Shown one piece after another: positions 51,171 through 60,558 of a stretch of 64,000 nucleotides of DNA. A program made the position numbers and the translations under genes. The DNA is from Terribacillus saccharophilus (GTDB lineage Bacteria; Bacillota; Bacilli; Bacillales; Amphibacillaceae): contig FOCD01000002.1 in assembly GCA_900110015.1 (NCBI GenBank), positions 868,001 to 932,000 on the forward strand. The letters run 5' to 3'. Under the pieces are notes generated by a model. It worked only from the letters and a program-made list of their open reading frames with translations. It was not told the DNA's origin and did no database searches. The first letter of the stretch is position 1, and each line of letters begins with the position of its first letter.

Positions 51171-52298
51171 ATGAAGGCTATAACAAATGTATCTGGTGTA
51201 GATGGAACAGGAAAGACATTAAACGATGCCACTATTCTAATCAAGGACGGCAAATTTACTTCTATAGGTACATCCAGCATTCCAGATGGATATGAAATCA
51301 TTGATGCTAGCGGTACATACTTTACTCCAGGATTAATTGATGTACATACCCATTTAGGTGTACATGAAGAAGGAATAGGAAAAGAAGGGCACGACTTCAA
51401 TGAAACGAGCGCTGCAGCCACGCCACAGGTGCGCGCTATTGATGGGATAAACCCACTGGATAGAGGATTTGAAGATGCGAGACGGTCAGGTGTTACGACA
51501 GTCCAAGTGATGCCTGGAAGTGCCAATGTAATTGGCGGGGAAATGTGTGTGTTAAAGACGACAGGGACAATCGTGGATGACATGGTCATTCGCAATCCTT
51601 CTGGTCTAAAAGCAGCAACAGGTGAAAATCCAAAACGGTTCCACGGTGATAAAGGAAGAATGCCAACAACCAGAATGGGAATCGCAGCCATTCTTCGTGA
51701 AAAATTTATTGAGGCACAAACATATATGGAAGATCGCAAAGCTGGTAAAGCAGCTAGAAACCTTGGATTAGAACATATCGAAAAGGTATTGAATAAAGAA
51801 ATCCCTCTTCGCGTCCATGCCCACCGCGCGGATGATATTGTCACTGTACTACGGTTAAAAAAGGAATTTGATATTGATTTAACGATTGAGCATTGTACAG
51901 AAGGACATCAAATAGCACCGTTTATCGCCAAACATGATATCCGTGTATCAGTAGGACCAACTATGACACCTCGATCCAAAATCGAGCTTGCTGATAAAGG
52001 CTGGAACACGCTGCTGGCACTAGCAGAAGAATCTGTACCATTCTCCATTACAACTGATCATCCTGTTATTGCGATTGAGCATTTAATGACGAGTGCAATT
52101 CTAGCTGTCAAATACGGTCTGCCTGAAGAAGAAGCTCTTAAAGCTATTACACTGAATGCAGCCAAGCATCTAGGCGTAGACAATCGAGTTGGTTCTGTTG
52201 AAGTTGGCAAGGATGCAGACTTTGTTCTCTGGACAGGCAACCCGTTCGATTTGAGAAACAAAGCAGTACAAACCTATATAAATGGCGAAATAGTATAA
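51171..52298 (+). CDS. Amidohydrolase (imidazolonepropionase/prolidase-like)
   Basis: ATG 51171 is chosen because GGAGG lies seven bases upstream; the TTG at 51117 has no such site. The 375-residue metal-dependent hydrolase has HTH in GLIDVHTHLGVHEEG (about 59), HAHRADD, IEHCTEGH and ITTDHPV, the metal ligands of the fold. Related enzymes cut imidazolonepropionate, isoaspartyl peptides or Xaa-Pro dipeptides. The neighbours (S9 peptidase, Pcp) favour a dipeptidase-like role, but this is inference. Confidence 0.82.
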   Translation: MKAITNVSGVDGTGKTLNDATILIKDGKFTSIGTSSIPDGYEIIDASGTYFTPGLIDVHTHLGVHEEGIGKEGHDFNETSAAATPQVRAIDGINPLDRGFEDARRSGVTTVQVMPGSANVIGGEMCVLKTTGTIVDDMVIRNPSGLKAATGENPKRFHGDKGRMPTTRMGIAAILREKFIEAQTYMEDRKAGKAARNLGLEHIEKVLNKEIPLRVHAHRADDIVTVLRLKKEFDIDLTIEHCTEGHQIAPFIAKHDIRVSVGPTMTPRSKIELADKGWNTLLALAEESVPFSITTDHPVIAIEHLMTSAILAVKYGLPEEEALKAITLNAAKHLGVDNRVGSVEVGKDADFVLWTGNPFDLRNKAVQTYINGEIV

Positions 52299-52304
52299 GA
52301 ATGT

Positions 52305-52361
52305 GGACAGGTTTCTTGACCGGTCTAGGTCATTTTAGAGCCGGATAAGAGAAATCTGTCC
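52305..52361 (+). other. Imperfect palindrome between the amidohydrolase and S9 genes
   Basis: GGACAG (52305-52310) pairs with CTGTCC (52356-52361), with further partial pairing inside (GTTTCTT with AAGAGAAAT; CCGG with CCGG). No T run follows. It could be a protein binding site, RNA processing structure or weak attenuator. Confidence 0.35.
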
Positions 52362-52409
52362 CATATCACGACAAATAAATAGACGTCCCGGGACAGGAGG
52401 CAGCAAACT

Positions 52410-54395
52410 ATGACAACAAACGGTCTTTCCGCACAGAATTTGCTCGATTTTTCGTTCTTATCGGATCCGCAGCTATCACCCGATGGCAGCTGGGTTGTTT
52501 TTGTTAAAAGAGTTATTAACGAGAAGGAAAAATATCAATCAAATTTATTTCTAATGCATGTGGATTCAAAGGAAATTACTCAATTCACTCAAGGTAATTT
52601 CTCCGATACACAGCCGAGATGGTCATCAGATGGAAGATACATATTCTTTGTGTCCAATCGCTCCGGAGTGCAGCAAATATGGAATATCGCTTTTAATGGT
52701 GGGGAAGCAAGTCAGGTTACCACTTTTAAAAGAGGTGCTTCTCAGCCTGTTTTGTCACCAGACGGAAAGAAGCTCATCTCTACCGTACCGCTAACTGCAT
52801 CCGACAGCTTGGAAGAAAAGGAAACAAAAGAAAAGACAGAAGAAAAACTAAAGCCTTATATTACTACGAACCTGCAATACAAATCCGACGCGAAAGGTTT
52901 TTCTGACGAAACCTTCGACCATTTGGCATTAATAGATTTAGAAACTGGCACCCAAACCTTACTAACAGACGGACAATATGATCATCATTCGCCTGCATTT
53001 TCACCAGCTGGAAAGCACGTCGCATATATCGCCAACCGTTCTGAAGATCCTGAGCAGACATTCTTCTCTGATATCTATCAGCTAGATTTAGCAACGAATA
53101 ATACAGAAAAACTAACGAGCAGCGACAAAAGGTTCTATACGCCAAACTACTCCCATGATGGAACAAAGCTATCTTTATTGGGTGATGATCTAGAGTACAA
53201 AGGAGCAACTCTCACTAGAGTATGGTCGCTGGATCTTGCCACAAAAGAACTCTCCTGTTTAACGAGTGAATGGGATGTGGAGTGCAACGATGTTGCGATT
53301 AATGATATGGGCACAGGAGCTGCAAGTGCTGGTGCCATTTGGAGCAAGACGAACGATGCCCTATTCTTCTTAGCAAGTGAACTAGGATCAACACACTTAT
53401 ATAAAGTGACGTTAGACAAACAAATCAGCACTGTTATTGGCGGGAAACGTCAGATTTATGCGTTTAGTACAGATAAGAATCAAGAACAGATTGTTTATGC
53501 AGTTAGTCAATCGGCTGCTATTCCAGGCGACCTTTTTGTGTCGACTTTGTCAGCCAATGAAGAGCAACGTCTAACAGCAATTAACGAGCAGTTACTTCAA
53601 ACGAAAACACTATCTATTCCTGAGGATTTTCATTTCAAAGCGAATGATGGAACTGAGCTACAAGGCTGGATTATGAAACCAACCGGCTTCAAGGATGGCG
53701 AAACATATCCACTTGTCCTTGAAATTCATGGCGGCCCGCACGCGATGTACAGTCATGCTTTCATGCACGAGTTTCAGGTGATTGCGAGTAAAGGTTATGG
53801 TGTTCTGTACATGAACCCAAGAGGAAGTCACGGCTATGGGCAGCAGTTTGTCGATGCCGTGCGCGGTGACTATGGAGGCATAGACTATGACGACGTTATG
53901 ACCGTGGTAGATTATGCTTTGGAGAACTATGATTGGATTGATTCATCTCGCTTAGGTGTGACTGGCGGAAGCTATGGCGGCTTCATGACGAACTGGATTG
54001 TCGGCCATACGAATAAATTCAAGGCGGCCGTTACGCAACGCTCGATTAGTAACTGGCTTAGCTTCTATGGTGTAAGTGATATCGGCTACTACTTTACCGA
54101 ATGGGAACATAAGACGACCGTTATGGAGAATCCCGAAGAGCTGTGGAGAATCTCTCCGCTTCGTTATGTGAAAGATGTGGAAACACCACTGCTCATTTTG
54201 CATAGCGAAAATGATTATCGCTGCCCGATTGAACAAGCCGAGCAATTGTACATCACATTAAAACAACAAAAGAAACCTACACGATTTGTGCGTTTCCCAG
54301 AATCAAATCATGAGCTGTCCCGAAGCGGCGATCCAGGTTTACGTATTATTCGTTTGAATGAAATAACGGACTGGTTCGATCAGTATTTGAATTAA
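52410..54395 (+). CDS. S9-family serine peptidase (YuxL-like acylaminoacyl peptidase)
   Basis: The 661-residue protein has an N-terminal beta-propeller of WD40/TolB-like blades (LSPDGSWVVFVKR, WSSDGRYIFFVSNRSG, LSPDGKKLIST, FSPAGKHVAYIANRS) and a C-terminal alpha/beta hydrolase. The triad is Ser in TGGSYGGFM (about 521), Asp in SENDYRCP (about 600) and His in ESNHELSRSG (about 633). Such enzymes cleave short peptides that enter the propeller chamber. ATG 52410 has GGGACAGGAGG upstream. It is probably co-expressed with pcp 15 bases downstream. Confidence 0.92.
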   Translation: MTTNGLSAQNLLDFSFLSDPQLSPDGSWVVFVKRVINEKEKYQSNLFLMHVDSKEITQFTQGNFSDTQPRWSSDGRYIFFVSNRSGVQQIWNIAFNGGEASQVTTFKRGASQPVLSPDGKKLISTVPLTASDSLEEKETKEKTEEKLKPYITTNLQYKSDAKGFSDETFDHLALIDLETGTQTLLTDGQYDHHSPAFSPAGKHVAYIANRSEDPEQTFFSDIYQLDLATNNTEKLTSSDKRFYTPNYSHDGTKLSLLGDDLEYKGATLTRVWSLDLATKELSCLTSEWDVECNDVAINDMGTGAASAGAIWSKTNDALFFLASELGSTHLYKVTLDKQISTVIGGKRQIYAFSTDKNQEQIVYAVSQSAAIPGDLFVSTLSANEEQRLTAINEQLLQTKTLSIPEDFHFKANDGTELQGWIMKPTGFKDGETYPLVLEIHGGPHAMYSHAFMHEFQVIASKGYGVLYMNPRGSHGYGQQFVDAVRGDYGGIDYDDVMTVVDYALENYDWIDSSRLGVTGGSYGGFMTNWIVGHTNKFKAAVTQRSISNWLSFYGVSDIGYYFTEWEHKTTVMENPEELWRISPLRYVKDVETPLLILHSENDYRCPIEQAEQLYITLKQQKKPTRFVRFPESNHELSRSGDPGLRIIRLNEITDWFDQYLN

Positions 54396-54410
54396 AAAGG
54401 AGAAGTAATT

Positions 54411-55007
54411 TTGAACATCTTACTCACTGGCTTTGAAGCTTTTTTAGGGATGAAATCGAATCCTACAGAAGTGATTGTCCGCAACTTGGACGGAGAAACG
54501 ATAAATGGGAACAAGATAATCGGCAAGGTGCTTCCAGTGGATTTCAAAGAAACGTCTAGCATCATCTTAGAACATATCGATGAACATCAGCCCTCTGTTG
54601 TCATCTCTTTAGGGCTAGCTGTCGGAAGAAATAGAATTACACCGGAAAGAATAGCCATAAACTGCATGGACGGAGAAGCAGATAACGCTGGAAATCAGTA
54701 CGACGGGCAAAAGATTCTAGAAGATGCTCCTGATGCCTACTTCTCGACATTGCCAATTAAAAATATGGTGGAAAAACTGGAGGAACATAACCTGCCAGCG
54801 AAGATTTCCAACACCGCCGGCACTTATCTATGCAACCAAACGATGTACACAGTCAGGCATCATGTTGAAACAAATAACTTGGATATGATTTCTGGATTCA
54901 TCCACATACCAGCACATCACGAATTGGCGTTGACCAATCCTAAGCTGCCTTCTTGGTCAGTAAAGGATTTGGAAGAGGCTGTTCGGGTTATTATCGGAGA
55001 AATTTAA
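54411..55007 (+). CDS. pcp: Pyroglutamyl-peptidase I
   Basis: Pcp removes N-terminal pyroglutamate from peptides in the cytoplasm. The 198-residue protein (family ~215) has the catalytic residues E79 in TPERIAIN, C141 in GTYLCNQTMY and H165 in GFIHIPAHH. It starts at TTG 54411 after AAAAGGAGAAG. Together with the S9 peptidase it completes the degradation of imported peptides. Confidence 0.94.
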   Translation: MNILLTGFEAFLGMKSNPTEVIVRNLDGETINGNKIIGKVLPVDFKETSSIILEHIDEHQPSVVISLGLAVGRNRITPERIAINCMDGEADNAGNQYDGQKILEDAPDAYFSTLPIKNMVEKLEEHNLPAKISNTAGTYLCNQTMYTVRHHVETNNLDMISGFIHIPAHHELALTNPKLPSWSVKDLEEAVRVIIGEI

Positions 55008-55040
55008 GATTCATTGTAGAACTCTAAGAAGCTTGGATAG

Positions 55041-55101
55041 AGATAGTAGTAATAGATAAGCCCCTCCTGCTGAAGGAGGGGCTTATCTATTACTACTATC
55101 T
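55041..55101. terminator. Very long perfect hairpin after pcp
   Basis: A 28-base arm (55041-55068) is perfectly complementary to 55074-55101 around a 5-base loop; the inner part is GC-rich (AAGCCCCTCC/GGAGGGGCTT). A clean T run is lacking on either side. It probably stops transcription of pcp, but the perfect length is unusual. Confidence 0.7.
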
Positions 55102-55212
55102 ATGCAGCTGTCTCTTTGTCATTATTTTATTTTTTAAATTGTCTGTCCATTAATATGTAATTGTGCTACTATACCCCCATTACTATTTTTTGATCTGAAT
55201 AGGAGTTGCAAC

Positions 55213-56577
55213 ATGTCACAAGAACACTGGAAATCTAAAATTGGTTTTATATTGGCAGCTGCTGGTTCTGCCATCGGCTTGGGAGCCATTTGGAAATTCC
55301 CGTATATCGCAGGAACTGGCGGAGGCGGCGCATTCTTTCTAATCTTTTTACTTTTTACTGTTATACTTGGCGCCCCACTTTTGATAGGGGAGTTTATCAT
55401 CGGCCGCAGAACCAAGCTTGATGCTGTATCTGCTTATCAAAAGATTGCACCTGGGTCACTCTGGACAATCATAGGCAGACTTGGTGTGGTCACATGCTTT
55501 ATTTTATTATCCTTTTACAGCGTTGTTGGCGGCTGGATTATCATTTATCTATTTGAAGCCATCCGCGGTAGCCTTAATGGACTTTCACAGGATGGTTATG
55601 GCGCGTTGTTTAACGACATCATCTCAAACCCTGTCCCAACGCTCTTCGCTCAATTTCTTTTTATGCTGATAGCAATCCTTGTAGTTGCTAAGGGTGTGCA
55701 AAAGGGAATTGAAGTAACAAGTAAGATCATGATGCCAGCGCTATTTCTTTTATTCGTTGTCTTAGTCATTCGCTCTGTCAGCTTGGATGGCTCAATGGAA
55801 GGCATTCAGTTCATGCTGGTTCCCGATTTCTCCAACCTGACATCAGAGTCGGTGTTGTTCGCACTTGGGCAAGCATTTTTCACTCTATCCGTGGGCGTAT
55901 CCGTTATGGTTACTTATGCTTCCTATTTGCCAAAAACACAGCATTTGCCGCAAGCGGCTTTTTCTATCATTATTATTAATATTTTTGTGGCGCTTTTAGC
56001 TGGTTTAGCTATTTTCCCAGGAGTCTTCTCCTTCGGGATGGAACCTGATGCTGGGCCGGTACTGATATTTGCAGTTTTGCCAGCAGTATTCAGTAACATG
56101 CAATTTGGTACCCTATTCTTTATCATCTTCCTGATATTATTCTTGTTTGCCGCTCTAACCTCCGCCTTCTCTATGTTAGAGATCTTTGTGGCGGCCACGA
56201 CAAAAAAAGACAAAACCAAGCGCACAAAACGATCATGGCAGCTCGGGTTGTTGATTTTCTTGGTCGGAATTCCGTCCTGTCTGTCATATGGCGTGCTGTC
56301 TGACTTCCTTATATTCGACAAGACAATATTTGACTTGTTCGATTATACAGTCAGCAATATATTAATGCCATTAGGGGCATTGCTTATTTCACTCTTTGTT
56401 CCGCTAAAAATGAAGAAAAGCGAGCTTTTTGAAGAACTGGCACTTGGATCGAATGTCGGCATGGTTTTCTTTAATGTCTGGTATTATTTATTAAAATATG
56501 TCACACCAATCGCTATCATTATTGTCTTTTTAGATGTGCTTGGGCTTTGGGATTTTATTTTTGGTTTATTTTCATAA
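55213..56577 (+). CDS. Sodium-dependent transporter, SNF (NSS) family
   Basis: The 454-residue protein has about 11-12 helices and NSS features: [32 protein letters not shown] with the unwound TM1 Na+/substrate site, and [21 protein letters not shown] in TM6. Relatives (LeuT, MhsT, B. subtilis YocR/YhdH) carry amino acids with sodium. The neighbourhood suggests that it moves an amino acid released by peptide breakdown. AATAGGAG precedes ATG 55213. Confidence 0.9.
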   Translation: MSQEHWKSKIGFILAAAGSAIGLGAIWKFPYIAGTGGGGAFFLIFLLFTVILGAPLLIGEFIIGRRTKLDAVSAYQKIAPGSLWTIIGRLGVVTCFILLSFYSVVGGWIIIYLFEAIRGSLNGLSQDGYGALFNDIISNPVPTLFAQFLFMLIAILVVAKGVQKGIEVTSKIMMPALFLLFVVLVIRSVSLDGSMEGIQFMLVPDFSNLTSESVLFALGQAFFTLSVGVSVMVTYASYLPKTQHLPQAAFSIIIINIFVALLAGLAIFPGVFSFGMEPDAGPVLIFAVLPAVFSNMQFGTLFFIIFLILFLFAALTSAFSMLEIFVAATTKKDKTKRTKRSWQLGLLIFLVGIPSCLSYGVLSDFLIFDKTIFDLFDYTVSNILMPLGALLISLFVPLKMKKSELFEELALGSNVGMVFFNVWYYLLKYVTPIAIIIVFLDVLGLWDFIFGLFS

Positions 56578-56585
56578 GTGGATGT

Positions 56586-56616
56586 TGAGAGGACATAGGT
56601 TTACGTCCTCTTTTAT
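56586..56616 (+). terminator. Terminator of the SNF transporter gene
   Basis: AGAGGAC pairs with GTCCTCT around a ten-base loop, followed by TTTT. Confidence 0.78.
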
Positions 56617-56681
56617 TCTACCAAATTCAAACTGGGACAAAGAAGGCTGGTATATCTTAAAGCCTTCCCGAGACTTTCCAT

Positions 56682-56724
56682 TAAAAACAGCCCCTTCTGC
56701 TCTAGCAGAAAGGGCTGTTTTTAA
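56682..56724. terminator. Bidirectional terminator before cutC
   Basis: AAAAACAGCCCCTTCTGC pairs with GCAGAAAGGGCTGTTTTT (one mismatch); A and T runs on the two sides allow use on both strands, chiefly for cutC. Confidence 0.85.
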
Positions 56725-56747
56725 TCTTGAAGAGTAGTGTTTCGCAT

Positions 56748-57380
56748 TTAACCAACTATTCTTGTCCCATGAACTTCTCCAACATGCAGTTCCGATGTGA
56801 TTAATCTTAGATTCTTACTAGAAATGCCTCCACCAGGGAGGATTATGATTCTGTCATTTGCATACTGTATATATTCCTTCAACCTTGCTAGATTTTCTTC
56901 AATCTTCGTATCTAGCGGACCCCCATGAGTAAGGATTCGATGTACCCCGTGTTCCACCAGCCAATCAATCGCTTTAAGCTGATTTTCAGGGCTTATTTCG
57001 TCAAACGCCATGTGAAAGGTTACTTCCAGTCCTTTTGCTAAATCCAGCAAGGTGACCATAGCATCTTCATCAATCCAGCCAGTTTCATTTAAACAACCCA
57101 GCACCACTCCATCTGTTCCTAATTGCTTTAGATGGAGGAGATCCCGTTTCATTACTTCTATTTCTTCTTTACTAAAAACAAACTTTCCGCCTCTTGGTCT
57201 GATCATGCTCATAACCTTAATGTTCTTATCGTGGCAATAGTTAATCGTTACTTCCGCTACGCCGTGACTTACTGTTGTTCCCCCCACTGCAAGGTTGTCA
57301 CATAGTTCAACCCTGTTAGCACCTTTAGCAAGCAATTCGGGGACATTCGTGAAATTCTCTACACAGACCTCTTTAAGCAT
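56748..57380 (-). CDS. cutC: CutC family protein
   Basis: The 210-residue TIM-barrel protein starts at ATG 57380 with AAGGTGG eight bases upstream. The family pattern is clear: KEVCVENFTNVPELLAKGANRVELCDNLAVGGTT, VMSMIRPRGGKFVFSKEE, GVVLGCLNETGWID, VTFHMAFDEI, RILTHGGP. CutC was named for copper homeostasis, but its biochemical role is uncertain and no copper genes are nearby. Confidence 0.9.
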   Translation of the reverse strand: MLKEVCVENFTNVPELLAKGANRVELCDNLAVGGTTVSHGVAEVTINYCHDKNIKVMSMIRPRGGKFVFSKEEIEVMKRDLLHLKQLGTDGVVLGCLNETGWIDEDAMVTLLDLAKGLEVTFHMAFDEISPENQLKAIDWLVEHGVHRILTHGGPLDTKIEENLARLKEYIQYANDRIIILPGGGISSKNLRLITSELHVGEVHGTRIVG

Positions 57381-57433
57381 ATGTATATCCACCTTACTTA
57401 TAAAATGGCTTTCTGTGTCTCAGTCGTGCCTAA

Positions 57434-58537
57434 TTACTGGTAATTAACAAACGCTGGTGCAGGATCTAGTTCCAGAACCTCTTCCGGTGTCATGACAGGT
57501 TCGTCTTTCTGATAAAACACCTTGAATCCTCCATATTGGATAGGCTGATTATGTACAAGCTGATGATAACCTGATCGTTTTAAAGCTGCAATGCCATGGC
57601 CGTCGTTATTCAGGACCACTTCCACATTTTCTGTCGGCTGGATAGCTTCTTTATTGCTGATAATGATGTCTGCAAATTGGTGGACGATGACAACCTTGTC
57701 CGGAAGTCCATTTTCAGATGCTAAATTTGATACATAATCAATAGCTTCCTGCACCTTTTCCCCATCAACGTGACCTAAATCCTCGCCCGGAATTTGCCCT
57801 TCTTTAACATGGAATTCTGTATCGATGGCTAAATGGACATTCGGCATTTTCAAATATTTTTCCAGTGCCTTCACTTCATTCATGATAGAATCCTGACCCA
57901 ATTGAACATCCAAAATCAGTAAAGCATCATTTTCTTCAGCTAACTCTGCATACTTTTCAATATCCTCAGCTGAAGTTGGATGCACATAATGGCCCTCGTC
58001 TCCCGGAGTCCGCTGTGCAACCGAGGCAATCAATTCAATAGCTGGAATAGCTGGCCGCTCAGGATCAAGCTCCGAATAAGCCTTGGTCTGCTCCTTCAAT
58101 TTCTCCATTAATTCCTCCGGGCTGTACTCTCCCAGAATCCCTATGCTAGTAGAACTAGGATGACCATAATAAGAAACGATTCTATTTTTCTGAAGCGGTC
58201 CATCTGTTTCATCTTCCGTTCCCTTTTCCAAAGTTTGACCTAAAGGAACGCTTCTCTTCGTGTCATCCCCATGTGCCTCTGTTATAGGCATTTCCGCCAG
58301 CTGTGTTTCTGAATAATGACTTTCCAGCGGCTGGGCTGCCTCAGTTGGTTCAATAGCTTGATAGCTTGGCTGTGACGCAGGTTCCGGAGAAGTTGCTGCT
58401 TGCTCATCCGAACTCACTTCTGACTTTTCTTTTGATTTCGGCTCTTGGTCTTGTGTAGTGGCTTCCTGCGAACAGCCCGCTAATAATAAAGCCGGAATGA
58501 CTGCAAGGCTTGCACCTGCCATAATTAGTTTTTTCAC
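57434..58537 (-). CDS. Lipoprotein of unknown function
   Basis: Start GTG 58537 has AGGTGGG upstream and gives 367 residues; the longer frame has no site. Signal peptide VKKLIMAGASLAVIPALLLAGC gives a lipobox cysteine at 22, followed by an acidic Ser/Glu/Pro-rich linker to about residue 100. The globular part (from KNRIVSYYGHPSSTSIGILGEY) has the strand-helix rhythm of a barrel hydrolase: PAIPAIELIASVAQ, ALLILDVQLGQ, HLAIDTEFHV, KVVIVHQFAD. A glycosidase-like barrel is possible, but no family is firmly recognised. It is exposed on the outer face of the membrane. Confidence 0.65.
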   Translation of the reverse strand: MKKLIMAGASLAVIPALLLAGCSQEATTQDQEPKSKEKSEVSSDEQAATSPEPASQPSYQAIEPTEAAQPLESHYSETQLAEMPITEAHGDDTKRSVPLGQTLEKGTEDETDGPLQKNRIVSYYGHPSSTSIGILGEYSPEELMEKLKEQTKAYSELDPERPAIPAIELIASVAQRTPGDEGHYVHPTSAEDIEKYAELAEENDALLILDVQLGQDSIMNEVKALEKYLKMPNVHLAIDTEFHVKEGQIPGEDLGHVDGEKVQEAIDYVSNLASENGLPDKVVIVHQFADIIISNKEAIQPTENVEVVLNNDGHGIAALKRSGYHQLVHNQPIQYGGFKVFYQKDEPVMTPEEVLELDPAPAFVNYQ

Positions 58538-58725
58538 TTTATCCCACCTGTAGTTTAAGAGTATTTCATAAGTTGAAAGTGGTCCTGCATCAAACAAATG
58601 AATAGTATAAATCTAACATAGTTAAAAGCTGCTTTTTAGGCTTACCACTAAAAAACCGTTGATAAACTCCGAATATAACCCTAATGTAATAGAAAAGTGT
58701 AAAGATAGATTTTTTGTTCATTTCA

Positions 58726-58765
58726 GCAAGCAGCCCATCAGAAAATTTTATGATGGGCTGCTTGA
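58726..58765. terminator. Hairpin downstream of the DesR-like gene
   Basis: AAGCAGCCCATCA pairs perfectly with TGATGGGCTGCTT around a ten-base loop. T runs are poor on both sides, so efficiency is uncertain. Nothing else is visible in 58538-58810. Confidence 0.6.
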
Positions 58766-58810
58766 ACTAAATTAACTTTAAATTCACTGGATGGCTAGTA
58801 ATATATCGAT

Positions 58811-59422
58811 CTAAATCCATCCTTTTTGTACAGCAGTATTAATGGCTTGTTGTCTGGTTTCAGATTCTAGTTTCTGAATGGCAGAAGATAAATAGTTCCG
58901 CACAGTTCCTTTTGTTAAGAAAAGCTCATTGCATATTTCACTCGTTGTTAAACCGCTTTTTGCAAGACGCAGTACTTCGGTTTCACGTAAACTTAGTGGA
59001 TTCTCTTCCTTCATAAAAAGAGTTGCTGCCAAATCCATACTAATGACGCGCTCTCCCTTTATTACTTTGCGAATAGACTCGATAAGGTAGTCAATTGGTT
59101 CATCTTTTAATAAATATCCGTCTACTTTGGCATCTATTGCTTTTTGTAAATAGCCAGGCCGCGCAAAAGTTGTAACAATAACAACTTTGCAAGATTGTAA
59201 TAATGCATCAGTTCTTATTTTCTCTGCTAATTCAAGACCATTCATGAAAGGCATCTCTATATCCAAAAGACATACGTCCGGCTGTTCACTTTGAATTACT
59301 TCCCAAGCAGCTTGCCCATCGGATACCTCTGCCACCACCTCTATATCAGCTTCAAACTTTAATAATGCGGTTAATGCTCCACGCAGCATTTGCTGGTCTT
59401 CTGCAATGACGATTCGTATCAT
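58811..59422 (-). CDS. NarL/LuxR-family response regulator, DesR-like
   Basis: The 203-residue protein has a receiver domain with D54 in VCLLDIEMPFMNG and a C-terminal LuxR-type helix-turn-helix (LSLRETEVLRLAKSGLTTSEICNELFLTKGTVRNYLSSAIQKL). It resembles DesR, the regulator of membrane lipid fluidity in B. subtilis. ATGA overlap with the kinase shows they form a pair. The desaturase gene des is not in the window, so the target is unknown. Confidence 0.85.
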   Translation of the reverse strand: MIRIVIAEDQQMLRGALTALLKFEADIEVVAEVSDGQAAWEVIQSEQPDVCLLDIEMPFMNGLELAEKIRTDALLQSCKVVIVTTFARPGYLQKAIDAKVDGYLLKDEPIDYLIESIRKVIKGERVISMDLAATLFMKEENPLSLRETEVLRLAKSGLTTSEICNELFLTKGTVRNYLSSAIQKLESETRQQAINTAVQKGWI

Positions 59423-60543
59423 AACGCATTGAACCCCCTGTCTGTTTGAAAGATTGGCAGAATCAAGGTAACACTGGTTCCGCCACTGCTTCCATTGGCC
59501 ACTTCCGCTGTTCCCTGCACCACTTCCATCCGTTCTTTCATTGACTGGATGCCATTCCCCGGCCCCTTATCCCTTAGTCCAATTCCGTTATCTATTATCT
59601 GTATAGAGAAAGCGTTATCAAAAGTCATCAGCCTAACTATACACTGATTTGCTTTGCTGTGTTTCATGATATTCGTCATTGCCTCTCGGATAGTAAGAGC
59701 TATCATTGTCTCTCCAACACTAGGCAATAGGGGCAGTTCGCCTTCTTTTTCAATATTCAACTCGATATTTATGCCTTCCATTAGTGCCTGCGAAGTTTCT
59801 AATTCACTTTCCAATGAAATATATCTCATCTCTGATACAGCTTCCCTGACTTGATGCAAAGCTTTTCTTGCCATCATCGATATATCTTTTACTTCCTGCT
59901 TCGCTTCATCGGCATTATGATCTATTAACCTAGAAGTCAATTCACTTTTTAACTTTATCATCGTTAACGTTTGTCCAAGTGTGTCGTGAAGATCTCTCGC
60001 TATGCGATGCCTTTCTTCCTGTTGGATGTACTTCTCGATCTGTGTATGTGCTGCATCAAGTTTGCCTTGTAAGCCTTTTGCTTTTTCTTTAATGTAAATC
60101 AGTATAGGTAATAATAGAAGTACGATAAAGACAGGGAGCAGAATCATATAGTCCTGCCGGGAAAGATTGTCTCCGACTTTCCAATGCACCATAAAAAACA
60201 TTATTATTATAGCTGACATTCCTATCGCAATATGTGTTTTTGATTTTGACCTTCCAATTAGATCCGCAAATGTAAAAGCAAACAGCAAGATAGGTATGGT
60301 TCCAAATACAGCAAATAAAGTTAAGACGAGAAGCCCCAGCAAAACTGCGGCTAATAATCGCCAGTCTCTATACCAAAGTCCCGTATAAAACGCTATTACA
60401 TATAGCAACAGAAATAAAACTTTTCCCCACAAACCAAAGGTTGCGTCCGTGCGAAACACAATAAAAATCAAAAACACAATTGTTGTCACATCAATGACTA
60501 AATAACGGCCGATTTGATCTCTAGGGTATATCTTATCCGTCAT
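59419..60543 (-). CDS. DesK-like sensor histidine kinase
   Basis: The 374-residue kinase has five membrane helices within residues 14-152 and hardly any extracellular loop, like the thermosensor DesK. A short coiled-coil precedes the HisKA_3 site H186 in RIARDLHDTLGQTLTMIKLK. The ATP-binding domain has N-box-like REAMTNIMKHSKA and IDNGIGL, followed by GNGIQSMKERM. It may sense bilayer thickness or order, perhaps in response to cold or membrane-active compounds. It lies 15 bases after the DUF418 gene. Confidence 0.85.
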   Translation of the reverse strand: MTDKIYPRDQIGRYLVIDVTTIVFLIFIVFRTDATFGLWGKVLFLLLYVIAFYTGLWYRDWRLLAAVLLGLLVLTLFAVFGTIPILLFAFTFADLIGRSKSKTHIAIGMSAIIIMFFMVHWKVGDNLSRQDYMILLPVFIVLLLLPILIYIKEKAKGLQGKLDAAHTQIEKYIQQEERHRIARDLHDTLGQTLTMIKLKSELTSRLIDHNADEAKQEVKDISMMARKALHQVREAVSEMRYISLESELETSQALMEGINIELNIEKEGELPLLPSVGETMIALTIREAMTNIMKHSKANQCIVRLMTFDNAFSIQIIDNGIGLRDKGPGNGIQSMKERMEVVQGTAEVANGSSGGTSVTLILPIFQTDRGFNAL

Positions 60544-60558
60544 TCCTTCTCCCTTCTG

